64,000 bases of DNA from Burkholderiales bacterium PBB2. GTDB taxonomy: Bacteria > Pseudomonadota > Gammaproteobacteria > Burkholderiales > Burkholderiaceae_C. Numbering within the stretch: position 1 is the stretch's first letter; each line of letters opens with the position of its first letter. The position numbers and the translations under genes are program-made. The notes under the pieces were generated by a model that was not told the origin of the DNA, did no database searches, and saw only the letters and a list, made by a program, of their open reading frames with translations. Of this stretch, positions 1 through 7,702 are shown in pieces. Location: the NCBI GenBank assembly GCA_002255955.1, contig NKIM01000007.1, positions 62,001 to 126,000 of the forward strand, read 5' to 3'.

Positions 1-458
1 GCCGCCACGCCGCGCGGGCCTTGCAGGGCCAGCTCGAGGTTCTCGAACACGCTCAGCGCCTCGAACACCGTGGGCTTCTGGAACTTGCGGCACAAGCCCA
101 TGGAGGCGATCTCGGCCTCGCTGTGGCGCAGCAGGTCGATGGTGCCGCCGAAGAAGACCTCGCCCCGGTCGGGCCGGGTCTTGCCGGTGATGATGTCCAT
201 CATCGTGGTCTTGCCCGCGCCATTGGGGCCGATGATGCAGCGCAGCTCACCCGGTGCAATGTCCAGGGACAGGCCGTTGATGGCCTTGAAGCCGTCGAAG
301 GCGACGTGCACGTCTTCGATGTAGAGGATGCGGCCGTGGGTCAAGTCCAGCTCGCCGGCACGGTGCGGGCGTGCGTAGCCGGGGCTGCGGTCGCCACCAT
401 GTTTGCCTTGCTGTTCGGCCAGACGTTCCTGGCCTTGTTCGAGCAGATCGGGGCTCAT
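1..458 (-). CDS. urtD: Urea ABC transporter ATP-binding protein UrtD (partial, C-terminus outside window)
   Basis: This is the first of the two ATPases of the urea importer, working with UrtB/UrtC/UrtE at the inner membrane. About 152 N-terminal residues are visible. After a poorly conserved leader of roughly 35 residues comes a LivG-type nucleotide-binding domain with Walker A GPNGAGKTT and the Q-loop region LCRKFQKPTVFE. The ATG at 456-458 overlaps the urtC stop in an ATGA, so the two are translationally coupled. The C-terminus and presumably urtE lie beyond the left edge. Identity rests on the domain type plus the urtA-B-C-D order; on sequence alone a branched-chain amino acid LivG would look similar. 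Confidence 0.93.
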   Translation of the reverse strand, partial: MSPDLLEQGQERLAEQQGKHGGDRSPGYARPHRAGELDLTHGRILYIEDVHVAFDGFKAINGLSLDIAPGELRCIIGPNGAGKTTMMDIITGKTRPDRGEVFFGGTIDLLRHSEAEIASMGLCRKFQKPTVFEALSVFENLELALQGPRGVA

Positions 459-1552
459 GCCTGGCCTGCCTTTCGCTGTGTGCTGAATCGGGAGACCAGA
501 CCAGCCAGCCCCTGTGGCAGGAAGAGGGTGACGGCGATGAAGAGCGCACCGAGGAAGTAGAGCCAGAACTCGGGCGCGCTGACCGTCAGCCAGCTCTTGG
601 CGCCGTTGACGGCGAAGGCGCCGGCGATCGGCCCCAGCAGGCTGCCGCGCCCGCCGACCGCGGCCCAGACCGCGATCTCGATGGAGTTGGCCACGCTCAT
701 CTCGCTCGGGTTGATGATGCCGACCTGCGGCACATAGAGCGCGCCGGCCAGGCCGCACATCATGGCCGAGAGGGTCCAGATGCAGAGCTTGTAGGGCAGG
801 GGCGAGTAGCCGCAGAACATCAGTCGAGATTCGGCGTCACGCACGGCCTGCAGCACGCGACCGAATTTGGAGCGGGTCAGCCAGCGCGCCAGCAGATAGC
901 AGCCCACCAGGGCCAGGCCGCTGAGCACGAACAAGACCATGCGGGTCTGCGCCGTGTGGATGGGCTGGCCGAGGATGCGCTTGAAATCGGTGAAGCCGTT
1001 GTTGCCACCGAGACCCGTCTCATTCCGGAAGAACAGCAGCATGGCGGCGTAGGTCATGGCCTGGGTGATGATGGAGAAGTACACGCCCTTGATGCGCGAG
1101 CGGAAGGCGAAGTAGCCGAACACAAAGGCCAGGCCACCCGGCACCGCCAGCACCAGCACCAGGGTGGCGAGAAAGCTGTCGCTGAGCTGCCAATGCCAGG
1201 GCAGGGTCTTCCAGTCGAGGAAGACCATGAAGTCGGGCAGGGTGCTTTGGTACTGGCCTTCGCGGCCGATCTGGCGCATCAGGTGCATGCCCATCACATA
1301 GCCACCGAGCGCGAAGAACAGGCCATGGCCCAGCGAGAGGATGCCGGCAAAGCCCCAGATCAGGTCCATGGCCAGGGCGCAGATGGCGTAGCACATGAAC
1401 TTGCCCAGCAGGGCCACGCCGTAGTCGCTCAGATGCAAGACCTGACCCTCGGGCACCCACAGGTTCAGCACCGGCGCCAGCACGCAGATCAGCAGCAGGG
1501 CGCAGGCGACGAGCAGCCAGGCGCGGGGGCTGAGGAAGGATTGGGGCTTCAT
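455..1552 (-). CDS. urtC: Urea ABC transporter permease UrtC
   Basis: Inner-membrane permease subunit of the high-affinity urea importer, LivM family. The 365-residue product is strongly hydrophobic, with a signal-anchor-like first helix (residues about 10-30) and many further membrane segments. The LivM-type signature GFAGILSLGHGLFFALGGYVMG is present in the N-terminal third, and a second permease signature (AAVGGRGSLLGPIAGAF) sits near the C-terminus. The stop overlaps the urtD start. Unusually, it is separated from urtB by 326 bp of hairpin-rich DNA, whereas the rest of the operon is tight. The ATG at 1550-1552 is the first in-frame start and precedes the first membrane helix directly. Confidence 0.95.
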   Translation of the reverse strand: MKPQSFLSPRAWLLVACALLLICVLAPVLNLWVPEGQVLHLSDYGVALLGKFMCYAICALAMDLIWGFAGILSLGHGLFFALGGYVMGMHLMRQIGREGQYQSTLPDFMVFLDWKTLPWHWQLSDSFLATLVLVLAVPGGLAFVFGYFAFRSRIKGVYFSIITQAMTYAAMLLFFRNETGLGGNNGFTDFKRILGQPIHTAQTRMVLFVLSGLALVGCYLLARWLTRSKFGRVLQAVRDAESRLMFCGYSPLPYKLCIWTLSAMMCGLAGALYVPQVGIINPSEMSVANSIEIAVWAAVGGRGSLLGPIAGAFAVNGAKSWLTVSAPEFWLYFLGALFIAVTLFLPQGLAGLVSRFSTQRKAGQA

Positions 1553-1592
1553 GGTTTGCAGGGGGGTGTTGGTGTTGGGTTATGAGTGGTCA

Positions 1593-1686
1593 GGGTGGCT
1601 GGGCGCTCTGTTGCGCTCATGTCCTCCGGCCCGGGCTGCGCCCGTGCCTCCCCCTTGACTTCGCTCCACAGAGCACCCAGCCACCC
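1593..1686 (-). repeat. Hairpin module M1 (family shared with 60.1-60.4 kb)
   Basis: A 52-nt core at 1614-1665, read on the minus strand, begins AGCGAAGTCAAGGGGGAG, continues into a GC hairpin with a GCA loop and ends CGGAGGACATGAGCG. It is enclosed by an outer stem of 19 bp (1593-1611 with 1668-1686) in which the single mismatch is a transition. The same core occurs in opposite orientation at 1765-1816 and twice more near 60.2-60.4 kb. It lies between urtB and urtC and would be transcribed in the urt mRNA. Confidence 0.85.
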
Positions 1687-1738
1687 TTCCTTTCGGACGA
1701 CAGTGCCTTGAACCTCGCGCGCACAAGCATCGGTGGCA

Positions 1739-1842
1739 GGAAGCGGGCTTTGGCCGAGTGTCGAAGCGAAGTCAAGGAGGAGGGCGGGGCGCAGCCCCGC
1801 CCGGGGGACATGAGCGGAGGCACTCGGCCGGAGTCCGCTTCC
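1739..1842 (+). repeat. Hairpin module M2, inverted partner of M1
   Basis: The core at 1765-1816 reads on the plus strand AGCGAAGTCAAGGAGGAG, then the stem GGCGGGGC-GCA-GCCCCGCC, then CGGGGGACATGAGCG. The outer stem pairs 1739-1760 with 1821-1842, with 19 of 22 positions matching and the three differences all transitions, i.e. G.U-compatible. M1 and M2 face each other across 52 nt in which I see no conserved feature. No protein-coding signal was found in this interval, so the urtB-urtC gap (1553-1878) is essentially this element plus short flanks. Confidence 0.85.
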
Positions 1843-1878
1843 CTCGCACAGACTCGAAGCAGCCAAAAGCAGCCCCAT

Positions 1879-3507
1879 TCAAGCCTCCACCACCCGCCCC
1901 TTCATCGCGAAGATGCCCTGCGGCCGCTTCTGGATGAAGACGATGATGAACACCAGCACGGCGATCTTGGCGAGCACCGCGCCGACCATGCCTTCCAGCA
2001 GCTTGTTGCCCAGGCCCAGGCCGAGGGCGGCGTAGACCGTGCCGGCCAGTTGGCCGACGCCGCCCAGCACCACCACCATGAAGGCGTCGACGATGTAGCT
2101 CTGGCCCAGATCGGGGCCGACATTGCCGATCTGGCTCAGCGCGCAGCCGGCCAGGCCGGCGATGCCCGAACCCAGGGCGAAGGCGTAGGTGTCGGTGCGG
2201 GCGGTGTTGACGCCCATGCAGGAGGCCATGGCGCGGTTCTGCGTCACGCCGCGCACGAACAGGCCCAGGCGGGTGCGCCGCAGCAGCAGACTCATGCCGG
2301 CCAGCACCGCCAGGGCGAAGCCCATGATCAGCAGCCGGTTCCAGGGCAGGGACAGCGAGGGCAGCAGCTGCAGGCCGCCGCTCATCCAGGCCGGGTTCTC
2401 GACGCTGACGTTCTGCGCGCCGAACAGGCTGCGCACCGCCTGCATCAGCACCAGGCTGATGCCCCAGGTGGCCAGCAAGGTCTCCAGCGGCCGGCCGTAA
2501 AGCCAGCGCAGCACCAGGCGCTCCATCAGCGCGCCGACGGCGGCCGCGGCCAGAAAGGCGGCCGGCAGGGCGGCCAGCAAGTAATAGTCAAACGCAGCGG
2601 CAGGCAGCCACTGGCGGAAGGCCAGCTGCACCAGATAGGTGGCGTAAGCGCCCATCATCATCAGCTCGCCGTGGGCCATATTGATCACGCCCATCAGCCC
2701 GTAGGTGATGGCCAGGCCCAGGGCCACCAGCAGCAGGATGCTGCCCAGGCTCAGGCCGGTGAACAGCTCGCCCAGGCGCTCGCCCCAGGCCAGGCTGGAC
2801 TCCAGCTTTCGCAGCGAGGCGGCCAGGGCGCTCTTGACATTGGGGTCGGTCTCTTCGGCCAGGCGCTGGTGAATCAGCAGCTGGGTGGCGGGCCGGTTAG
2901 AGCGGCCCAGCTCGCGCGCAGCTTGCAGACGCAAGCTCGGGTCGCTGCTGCCGGCCAAGGCGGCGGCGCGCGCCAGGCTCAGTTCGGCCCGCACGTCTTC
3001 ATCGCTCTCGCCGCCCAGGGCGCGGTCCAGCAAGGGCAGCTGCTGCTCGCTGGCGTTCTGTTGCAGGGCCTGAGCGGCGGCCAGGCGTTCGGCAGGCTTG
3101 GCGCTGAACAACTGCAGCGCGGCCAGGGCTTGATCCAACTCGCCGCGCAGGCGGTTGTTGATCATCACCTCGGCCAGTTCTTGCGGGACCGTGCTGAGCG
3201 GGGCGCCGCTCAGGGCGTCCTCAGCGCTGCCGTCGGCGTGCAGGATCAGCAGGCGCGTGCCGCTTGTCTTCAATTGCTCGGCGGCCAGGGCCTGGATGAA
3301 GGCCTGCAGGCGTGGATCGGGTGCTTGCGCGGCGGCGAGCAAGGCGGCATGCAGCGCGGCGATGCGGGCCTCGCTGTCTTCGTCGCTGGCCATGGTGCGC
3401 GCCTGCGCCAGCGTCAGCGCCTGCGCGGGCGGTGACGGTAGCAGCATCAGCAAGCTCAGCAGCAGCGCGCTCAGCAGGGAGGCCGCGCGGTGCACGAGTG
3501 TGGCCAT
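1879..3507 (-). CDS. urtB: Urea ABC transporter permease UrtB
   Basis: LivH-type inner-membrane permease of the urea importer. The 542-residue protein has a signal peptide (about residues 1-30, ending near AQA) and a helical extracytoplasmic region to about residue 240. The permease core follows, with the LivH-like segment ITYGLMGVINMAHGELMMMGAY. The long N-terminal extension is usual for UrtB and separates it from LivH. A longer reading from a TTG at 3525 is possible, but the ATG at 3507 has GGAG in good position and opens directly into the signal peptide. It sits 74 bp downstream of urtA with an intercistronic hairpin between them. Confidence 0.95.
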   Translation of the reverse strand: MATLVHRAASLLSALLLSLLMLLPSPPAQALTLAQARTMASDEDSEARIAALHAALLAAAQAPDPRLQAFIQALAAEQLKTSGTRLLILHADGSAEDALSGAPLSTVPQELAEVMINNRLRGELDQALAALQLFSAKPAERLAAAQALQQNASEQQLPLLDRALGGESDEDVRAELSLARAAALAGSSDPSLRLQAARELGRSNRPATQLLIHQRLAEETDPNVKSALAASLRKLESSLAWGERLGELFTGLSLGSILLLVALGLAITYGLMGVINMAHGELMMMGAYATYLVQLAFRQWLPAAAFDYYLLAALPAAFLAAAAVGALMERLVLRWLYGRPLETLLATWGISLVLMQAVRSLFGAQNVSVENPAWMSGGLQLLPSLSLPWNRLLIMGFALAVLAGMSLLLRRTRLGLFVRGVTQNRAMASCMGVNTARTDTYAFALGSGIAGLAGCALSQIGNVGPDLGQSYIVDAFMVVVLGGVGQLAGTVYAALGLGLGNKLLEGMVGAVLAKIAVLVFIIVFIQKRPQGIFAMKGRVVEA

Positions 3508-3533
3508 GATGGCTCCGCGGTTCAAAAAGGAAG

Positions 3534-3570
3534 GCTGCCGACCACGGGCCTCGCGGCCCGTTTGGTCAGC
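3534..3570 (-). promoter_or_regulatory. Intercistronic hairpin between urtA and urtB
   Basis: A stem CGGGCC-TCGC-GGCCCG (3545-3560) is extended by ACCA/TGGT and, after a bulge, GCTG/CAGC. There is no T-tract, so it looks less like a full terminator than like a stem that protects or partly ends the abundant binding-protein message before the permease genes. This arrangement is common in binding-protein-dependent transport operons; the function here is inferred. Confidence 0.5.
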
Positions 3571-3581
3571 TCAATAAAACG

Positions 3582-4874
3582 TTACTTCTTTACCGGCTCA
3601 TCGGGCTTCTTGTCATTGCCTTCGATGTAGGGGCTCCAGGGCTTGGCCTTGACCGGGGCCGGGGTCTTCCAGACCACGCCGAACTGGCCGTCCGCCTTGA
3701 TCTCGCCGATGAACACCGACTTGTGCAGGTGGTGGTTCTTCTCGTCCATCTTGGAGGTGATGCCCGAGGGCGCGGTGAAGGTCTGGCCGGCCATGGCGGC
3801 GATGACCTTGTCCACATCCGTGCTCTTGGCCTTTTCGACCGCCTGCTTCCACATATTGATGCCGATGTAGGTGGCCTCCATCGGGTCATTGGTCAGGGGC
3901 TTGTCCATATGGCCGGGCAGCTTCTTGGCCTTGGCGTACTCGCTCCATTTCTGGATGAAGGCGGTGTTGGCCGGGTTCTTGATGGACATGAAGTAGTTCC
4001 AGGCCGCCAGGTGGCCGACCAGGGGCTTGGTGTCCACGCCGCGCAGCTCTTCCTCGCCGACCGAGAAGGCCACCACCGGCACATCCTTGGCCTTCAGGCC
4101 GGCATTGCCCAGCTCTTTGTAGAAGGGCACGTTGGAGTCGCCGTTGATGGTGGAGACCACGGCAGTCTTGCCGCCGGCCGAGAACTTCTTGATGTCGGCG
4201 ACGATGGTCTGGTAGTCGCTGTGGCCGAAGGGGGTGTACTTCTCGTCGATGTCCGTGTCTTTCACGCCCTTGCTCTTGAGGTAGGCGCGCAGGATCTTGT
4301 TGGTGGTGCGCGGGTAGACGTAGTCGGTGCCCAAGAGCACCCAGCGCTTCGCGCCGCCGCCGTCCTTGCTCATCAGATAGTCCACCGCGGGAATCGCCTG
4401 CTGGTTGGGCGCGGCGCCGGTGTAGAACACGTTCTTGCTCAGCTCTTCACCCTCGTACTGCACCGGGTAGAAGAGCAGGCCGTTGAGTTCCTCGACCACC
4501 GGCAGCACCGATTTGCGCGAGACCGAAGTCCAGCAGCCGAAGATCACCGCGACCTTGTCTTGTGTCAGCAGCTGTTTGGTCTTCTCGGCGAACAGCGGCC
4601 AGTTGGAGGCCGGATCAACGACCACAGGCTCCAGCTTCTTGCCGAGCACGCCGCCCTTGGCATTGATCTCGTCAATGGCCATCAGCACCGTGTCCTTGAG
4701 CACGGTTTCCGAGATGGCCATGGTGCCGGACAGGCTGTGCAGCACGCCGACCTTGATGGTGTCGGCCGCTTGGGCCGAGAGGCCGGTGACGCTGAGGCCG
4801 GCCAGCGCGCTGGCGGCGGCCAGAGCTTTCAGCGAGAAGACGCGGCGGCTGGGGGTCTTGGAAGGGACGGGCAT
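3582..4874 (-). CDS. urtA: Urea ABC transporter substrate-binding protein UrtA
   Basis: Periplasmic urea-binding protein that feeds the UrtBC permease; type-1 periplasmic binding fold. The protein has 430 residues with an N-terminal export signal: basic MPVPSKTPSRRVFSLK, a hydrophobic stretch, cleavage near SAQA. The mature protein begins ADTIKVGVLHSLSGTMAISE, the typical UrtA start. FGCWTSVSRKSVLPVVEE and the later EATYIGINMWKQAVEKA are also UrtA-like. An upstream in-frame ATG at 4955 would add 27 residues ahead of the signal peptide. The ATG at 4874 is preferred because AGGAG lies just before it. It is the first gene of the urt operon, transcribed leftwards. Confidence 0.96.
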   Translation of the reverse strand: MPVPSKTPSRRVFSLKALAAASALAGLSVTGLSAQAADTIKVGVLHSLSGTMAISETVLKDTVLMAIDEINAKGGVLGKKLEPVVVDPASNWPLFAEKTKQLLTQDKVAVIFGCWTSVSRKSVLPVVEELNGLLFYPVQYEGEELSKNVFYTGAAPNQQAIPAVDYLMSKDGGGAKRWVLLGTDYVYPRTTNKILRAYLKSKGVKDTDIDEKYTPFGHSDYQTIVADIKKFSAGGKTAVVSTINGDSNVPFYKELGNAGLKAKDVPVVAFSVGEEELRGVDTKPLVGHLAAWNYFMSIKNPANTAFIQKWSEYAKAKKLPGHMDKPLTNDPMEATYIGINMWKQAVEKAKSTDVDKVIAAMAGQTFTAPSGITSKMDEKNHHLHKSVFIGEIKADGQFGVVWKTPAPVKAKPWSPYIEGNDKKPDEPVKK

Positions 4875-5087
4875 GGCGGGGCTCCTGAGGGTTCCGGGGT
4901 GGTGGGAGGGTGCGGTCTGACGAAGCCAATGTAGGCAGCAGGCTGCCGCTGGCATATACGGCGGATGGCGTACAGGGCTGGCCCTGCCGCAGGAAAGTCG
5001 CCGCCGGTTTGCCGCGGGCGACCGGGGTGGTCACAATCGCCTGCAGCCTTCCCACCACACCAACACTTGGCCGATCGGAACCCCGCC

Positions 5088-5567
5088 ATGAGCTCCATGC
5101 CCCATCTCGACCTGGTCCTGCAACGCGTCATTCCGACCCCGGTCGCCCAGGTCTGGCGCTGCTGGACCGAACCGGCGCTGCTGATGCAGTGGTTCTGCCC
5201 CAAGCCCTGGCAGACGGTCGAATGCGAGATCGATCTGCGCCCGGGCGGCATCTTTCGAACCGTCATGCAGTCGCCGGCCGGTGATCAGCACCCCAATGAA
5301 GGCTGCTATCTGGAACTGGTGCCGAACGAGCGCCTGGTCTGGACCGGCGCGCTCAAGGCCGGCTTCCGCCCGGCCGATGCGGCCGCCCATCCCTTTGTCT
5401 TCACCGCCGTCATCAGCCTGGCCCCGCATGCCGATGGGGGCACGCTCTACACCGCCACGGTCATGCACAGCGACGAGTCCGGCCGCCAGACCCACGAGGC
5501 CATGGGCTTCCATCAGGGCTGGGGTGCGGCGCTGGATCAGCTGGTGGCCGTGGCCGCTGGCCTGTGA
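5088..5567 (+). CDS. SRPBCC / AHSA1-type domain protein
   Basis: A 159-residue soluble protein of the START/Bet v1-like superfamily, AHSA1 (Hsp90 ATPase activator C-terminal-like) branch. Visible hallmarks are the opening strand [20 protein letters not shown], the segment [20 protein letters not shown], and the C-terminal helix with [15 protein letters not shown]. Members bind small hydrophobic ligands or act in uncharacterised stress roles, so no substrate can be assigned. The ATG at 5088 starts directly at the first strand; the longer reading upstream is not supported by family length. It is divergent from urtA. Confidence 0.85.
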   Translation: MSSMPHLDLVLQRVIPTPVAQVWRCWTEPALLMQWFCPKPWQTVECEIDLRPGGIFRTVMQSPAGDQHPNEGCYLELVPNERLVWTGALKAGFRPADAAAHPFVFTAVISLAPHADGGTLYTATVMHSDESGRQTHEAMGFHQGWGAALDQLVAVAAGL

Positions 5568-5580
5568 GGGGACTCACGCC

Positions 5581-5862
5581 ATGGCCACCGATCCCAAACC
5601 CCGCCCGCCCGAACGCCTGAGTCTGACGGGCTCGCAGACCCTGAGCGTCGATCAGGACTTGACCGTCACCGTCGGGCGCAAGCTGCGCATCGAGGCGGCC
5701 GATTCTCTGGAGCTGGTGGTCGGCAAGACCCGCCTGCTGCTGAAAAAAGACGGCAGCATCCTGATCCAGGGCGGCCGTGTGCAGATCGAGGCCAGCGGCA
5801 CGGTCGATGTCAAGGCGGGCACGGATGTGAAGCTGCGCGGCTCCAAGATCACACAGAACTGA
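5581..5862 (+). CDS. Small VgrG/gp5 C-terminal-like beta-helix protein
   Basis: A 93-residue protein starting 13 bp after the SRPBCC gene. From residue 20 it consists of alternating short strands (LSVDQDLTVTVGRKLRIEAA, then KTRLLLKKDGSILIQGGRVQ, then ASGTVDVKAGTDVKLRGSKI). This matches the C-terminal needle repeats of VgrG and the gp5 spike, including the KKDG..I.I.G block. A full VgrG is over 600 residues and its gp27- and OB-fold parts are absent here. No other type VI secretion gene is visible. It may be a stand-alone spike-tip or DUF2345-like protein, or a remnant of a vgrG. The intact frame and start argue against simple decay. Confidence 0.7.
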   Translation: MATDPKPRPPERLSLTGSQTLSVDQDLTVTVGRKLRIEAADSLELVVGKTRLLLKKDGSILIQGGRVQIEASGTVDVKAGTDVKLRGSKITQN

Positions 5863-5959
5863 GCTCGGGCGCGGGGCGCCTGTCTGTCCCGCACCGGGGT
5901 CTCAGCAGCCCGGGCTGGCCTCGCTTAATATGGCGCCGATCCCTCGCCTGGAGCCACTC

Positions 5960-7357
5960 ATGTCTTACCCCGTGCCCGCTCAAGAAGCCGAACGCTTGAA
6001 GGCCTTGCAGGCATTGGAGCTTCTCGACAGCGGGCGCGAAGCGGCCTTTGATGATCTCGTGCAGCTGGCGGCCGAATGGTGCGGCGTGCCCATGGCCGCC
6101 ATCAGCCTGATCGACGCCGACCGCCAGTGGTTCAAAGCCTGCTGCGGGCTCAATATCAGCGAGACGCCGCGTGAGGAATCTTTCTGCACCCATGCCATCG
6201 TGCACCCGCAGGAGTTGTTGCAGGTGCGCGATGCCCGGCTGGACCCGCGCTTTGCCGACAACCCGCTGGTGACGGGGGCGCCCCATGTGCGGTTTTATGC
6301 CGGTGCGCCCCTGCTGACGACCGAGGGCCATGCCCTGGGCGCGCTCTGCGTCATCGACAGCCAGCCACGGGAGCTGACGACCTCGCAAGTTCATGCCCTG
6401 GAGGTGCTGGCGCGGCAGGTCGGCCTCTTGATCGAGCTGCGCAGCAAGCGCGCCCGGCTGGAGCAGCAGGAGCGCACCCTGCGCATCAGCGAGGCGCGGC
6501 TGCGCGGCGTCACCGACAACGTGCCGGCCGTGATTGCTTACGTTGACGGACAGCAGCGCGTGCAGTTCTGCAACCGCAAGCTGATTGACTGGTGCGGGCT
6601 GCCCGAGGACGAGGTGCTGGGCCAGACCCTGAACACGGTGCTGGGCGATGCCGAGTACGCCCGCCACCACGAGCATGTGGAGGCGGCCCTGCAGGGCCAG
6701 CGCCGCGATTTCGGGCTCTGGGCACTGGACCCGGAGGACGGGCGTTTTTTCCAGTTCAGCCATGTGCCCGATTGCCTGGATGGCAGCGGCCCGGTGCAGG
6801 GCTTTTTTGTCCTGGCCAGTGATCTGACGGCGATGAAGCAGCTGCAGCTGCAGCTGGCCGAGGAGGCGCGTTTCGACGCCCTGACCGGCCTGCCCAACCG
6901 CCGCCATTTTCACGAGCAGCTGGATCAGGGTCTGCTGCGTGCCCAGCGCCACGGCACCCAGCTGGCCCTGGGTTTCCTGGATCTCGATGGTTTCAAGCAG
7001 ATCAACGACCGCCACGGCCACGCCATCGGCGACGAGGTGCTGCAGGAGTTCGGCCGGCGCCTGCGCCAGAGCCTGCGTCAGACCGATTTCGTCGCGCGCC
7101 TGGCTGGCGATGAGTTCACCGTGCTGCTCGAAGACGTGCAGCAGGCCCACGAGCTGGAGCCGCTGGCGAGCAAGATCCTCGCCCACATCCGCCAGCCTTT
7201 TGTGCTCAGCAACGGGCTGAGCCTGGCCGTGCGCACCAGCCTGGGTTTGGCCCTGGCCGGTTCAGGCGAGAGCGCGGCGGCCCTGATCGAGCGGGCCGAT
7301 GCCGCCATGTACCGCGCCAAATCGCAGGGACGCGACAACTTCGTGCTGGAACTCTGA
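5960..7357 (+). CDS. Diguanylate cyclase with GAF, PAS and GGDEF domains
   Basis: A 465-residue predicted cytosolic enzyme that makes c-di-GMP from GTP. An N-terminal GAF domain (about residues 10-165) is of the type with CGLNISETPREESFCTHAI and FYAGAPLLTTEGHALGALCV. A PAS domain follows (about 185-300), then GGDEF (about 305-465). The active-site loop reads AGDEF, a tolerated variant of GGDEF. RQTD lies five residues upstream, a perfect inhibitory I-site (RxxD), so product inhibition is expected. DALTGLPNRRHFHEQL is the canonical GGDEF entry. No membrane segment is seen. The ATG at 5960 is preceded by GGAG. A GC palindrome overlaps the stop (7356-7371). Confidence 0.93.
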   Translation: MSYPVPAQEAERLKALQALELLDSGREAAFDDLVQLAAEWCGVPMAAISLIDADRQWFKACCGLNISETPREESFCTHAIVHPQELLQVRDARLDPRFADNPLVTGAPHVRFYAGAPLLTTEGHALGALCVIDSQPRELTTSQVHALEVLARQVGLLIELRSKRARLEQQERTLRISEARLRGVTDNVPAVIAYVDGQQRVQFCNRKLIDWCGLPEDEVLGQTLNTVLGDAEYARHHEHVEAALQGQRRDFGLWALDPEDGRFFQFSHVPDCLDGSGPVQGFFVLASDLTAMKQLQLQLAEEARFDALTGLPNRRHFHEQLDQGLLRAQRHGTQLALGFLDLDGFKQINDRHGHAIGDEVLQEFGRRLRQSLRQTDFVARLAGDEFTVLLEDVQQAHELEPLASKILAHIRQPFVLSNGLSLAVRTSLGLALAGSGESAAALIERADAAMYRAKSQGRDNFVLEL

Positions 7358-7397
7358 GCGCCGCGGCGCTCGGGCTCCGGCCCTCAGCGGTCAGCGC

Positions 7398-7547
7398 TCA
7401 GTCATTGCGGTGAGCGGCGGTGTCGCTGGCGATGTGGCGCAGAAAGTAACGAACATAGAACGCACCCATGCCCAGCGTGATGGCAATCACCGTGGCGCTC
7501 ATCAGGCCGACATCGGAAGAGAACAGGTCTTTGAACAGGTTCAACAT
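7398..7547 (-). CDS. DUF3149 micro-protein, single membrane helix
   Basis: A 49-residue ORF too short for most gene callers. The order of elements is an N-terminal amphipathic stretch (LNLFKDLFSSDVGLMS), one membrane helix (ATVIAITLGMGAFYVRYFL), and a short His/Asp/Asn tail. This matches the DUF3149 family of betaproteobacterial small membrane proteins as I know it, including the SSDVGLMS block. A Shine-Dalgarno AGGAG lies 7 bases before the ATG. Its function is unknown. It stands alone between two plus-strand genes, so it has its own promoter, which I could not define. Confidence 0.85.
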   Translation of the reverse strand: MLNLFKDLFSSDVGLMSATVIAITLGMGAFYVRYFLRHIASDTAAHRND

Positions 7548-7702
7548 CGATCACTCCTAGCTGCTGCTGTTGCGGGCATGCGTGTTCATGCCCATGCAGG
7601 CATTGGGCACCTGGCCCGGCCGCGCCGCTTTGAGCTGACGCAAAACCTGCGCAGACAGCTCAAAGCGTCTGCAACCGGGCTTCGGCTCGGGAACAATGGG
7701 GC

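Noticed and set aside
4875-5087. Nitrogen-control sigma-54 promoter before urtA
   Set aside because: Looked for GG-N10-GC on the minus strand. The closest match has a 9-base spacing and poor flanks, so it is not called.
5581-5862. Evidence for a type VI secretion cluster
   Set aside because: Only one small VgrG-tip-like protein; no Hcp, sheath, TssM or effector genes nearby.
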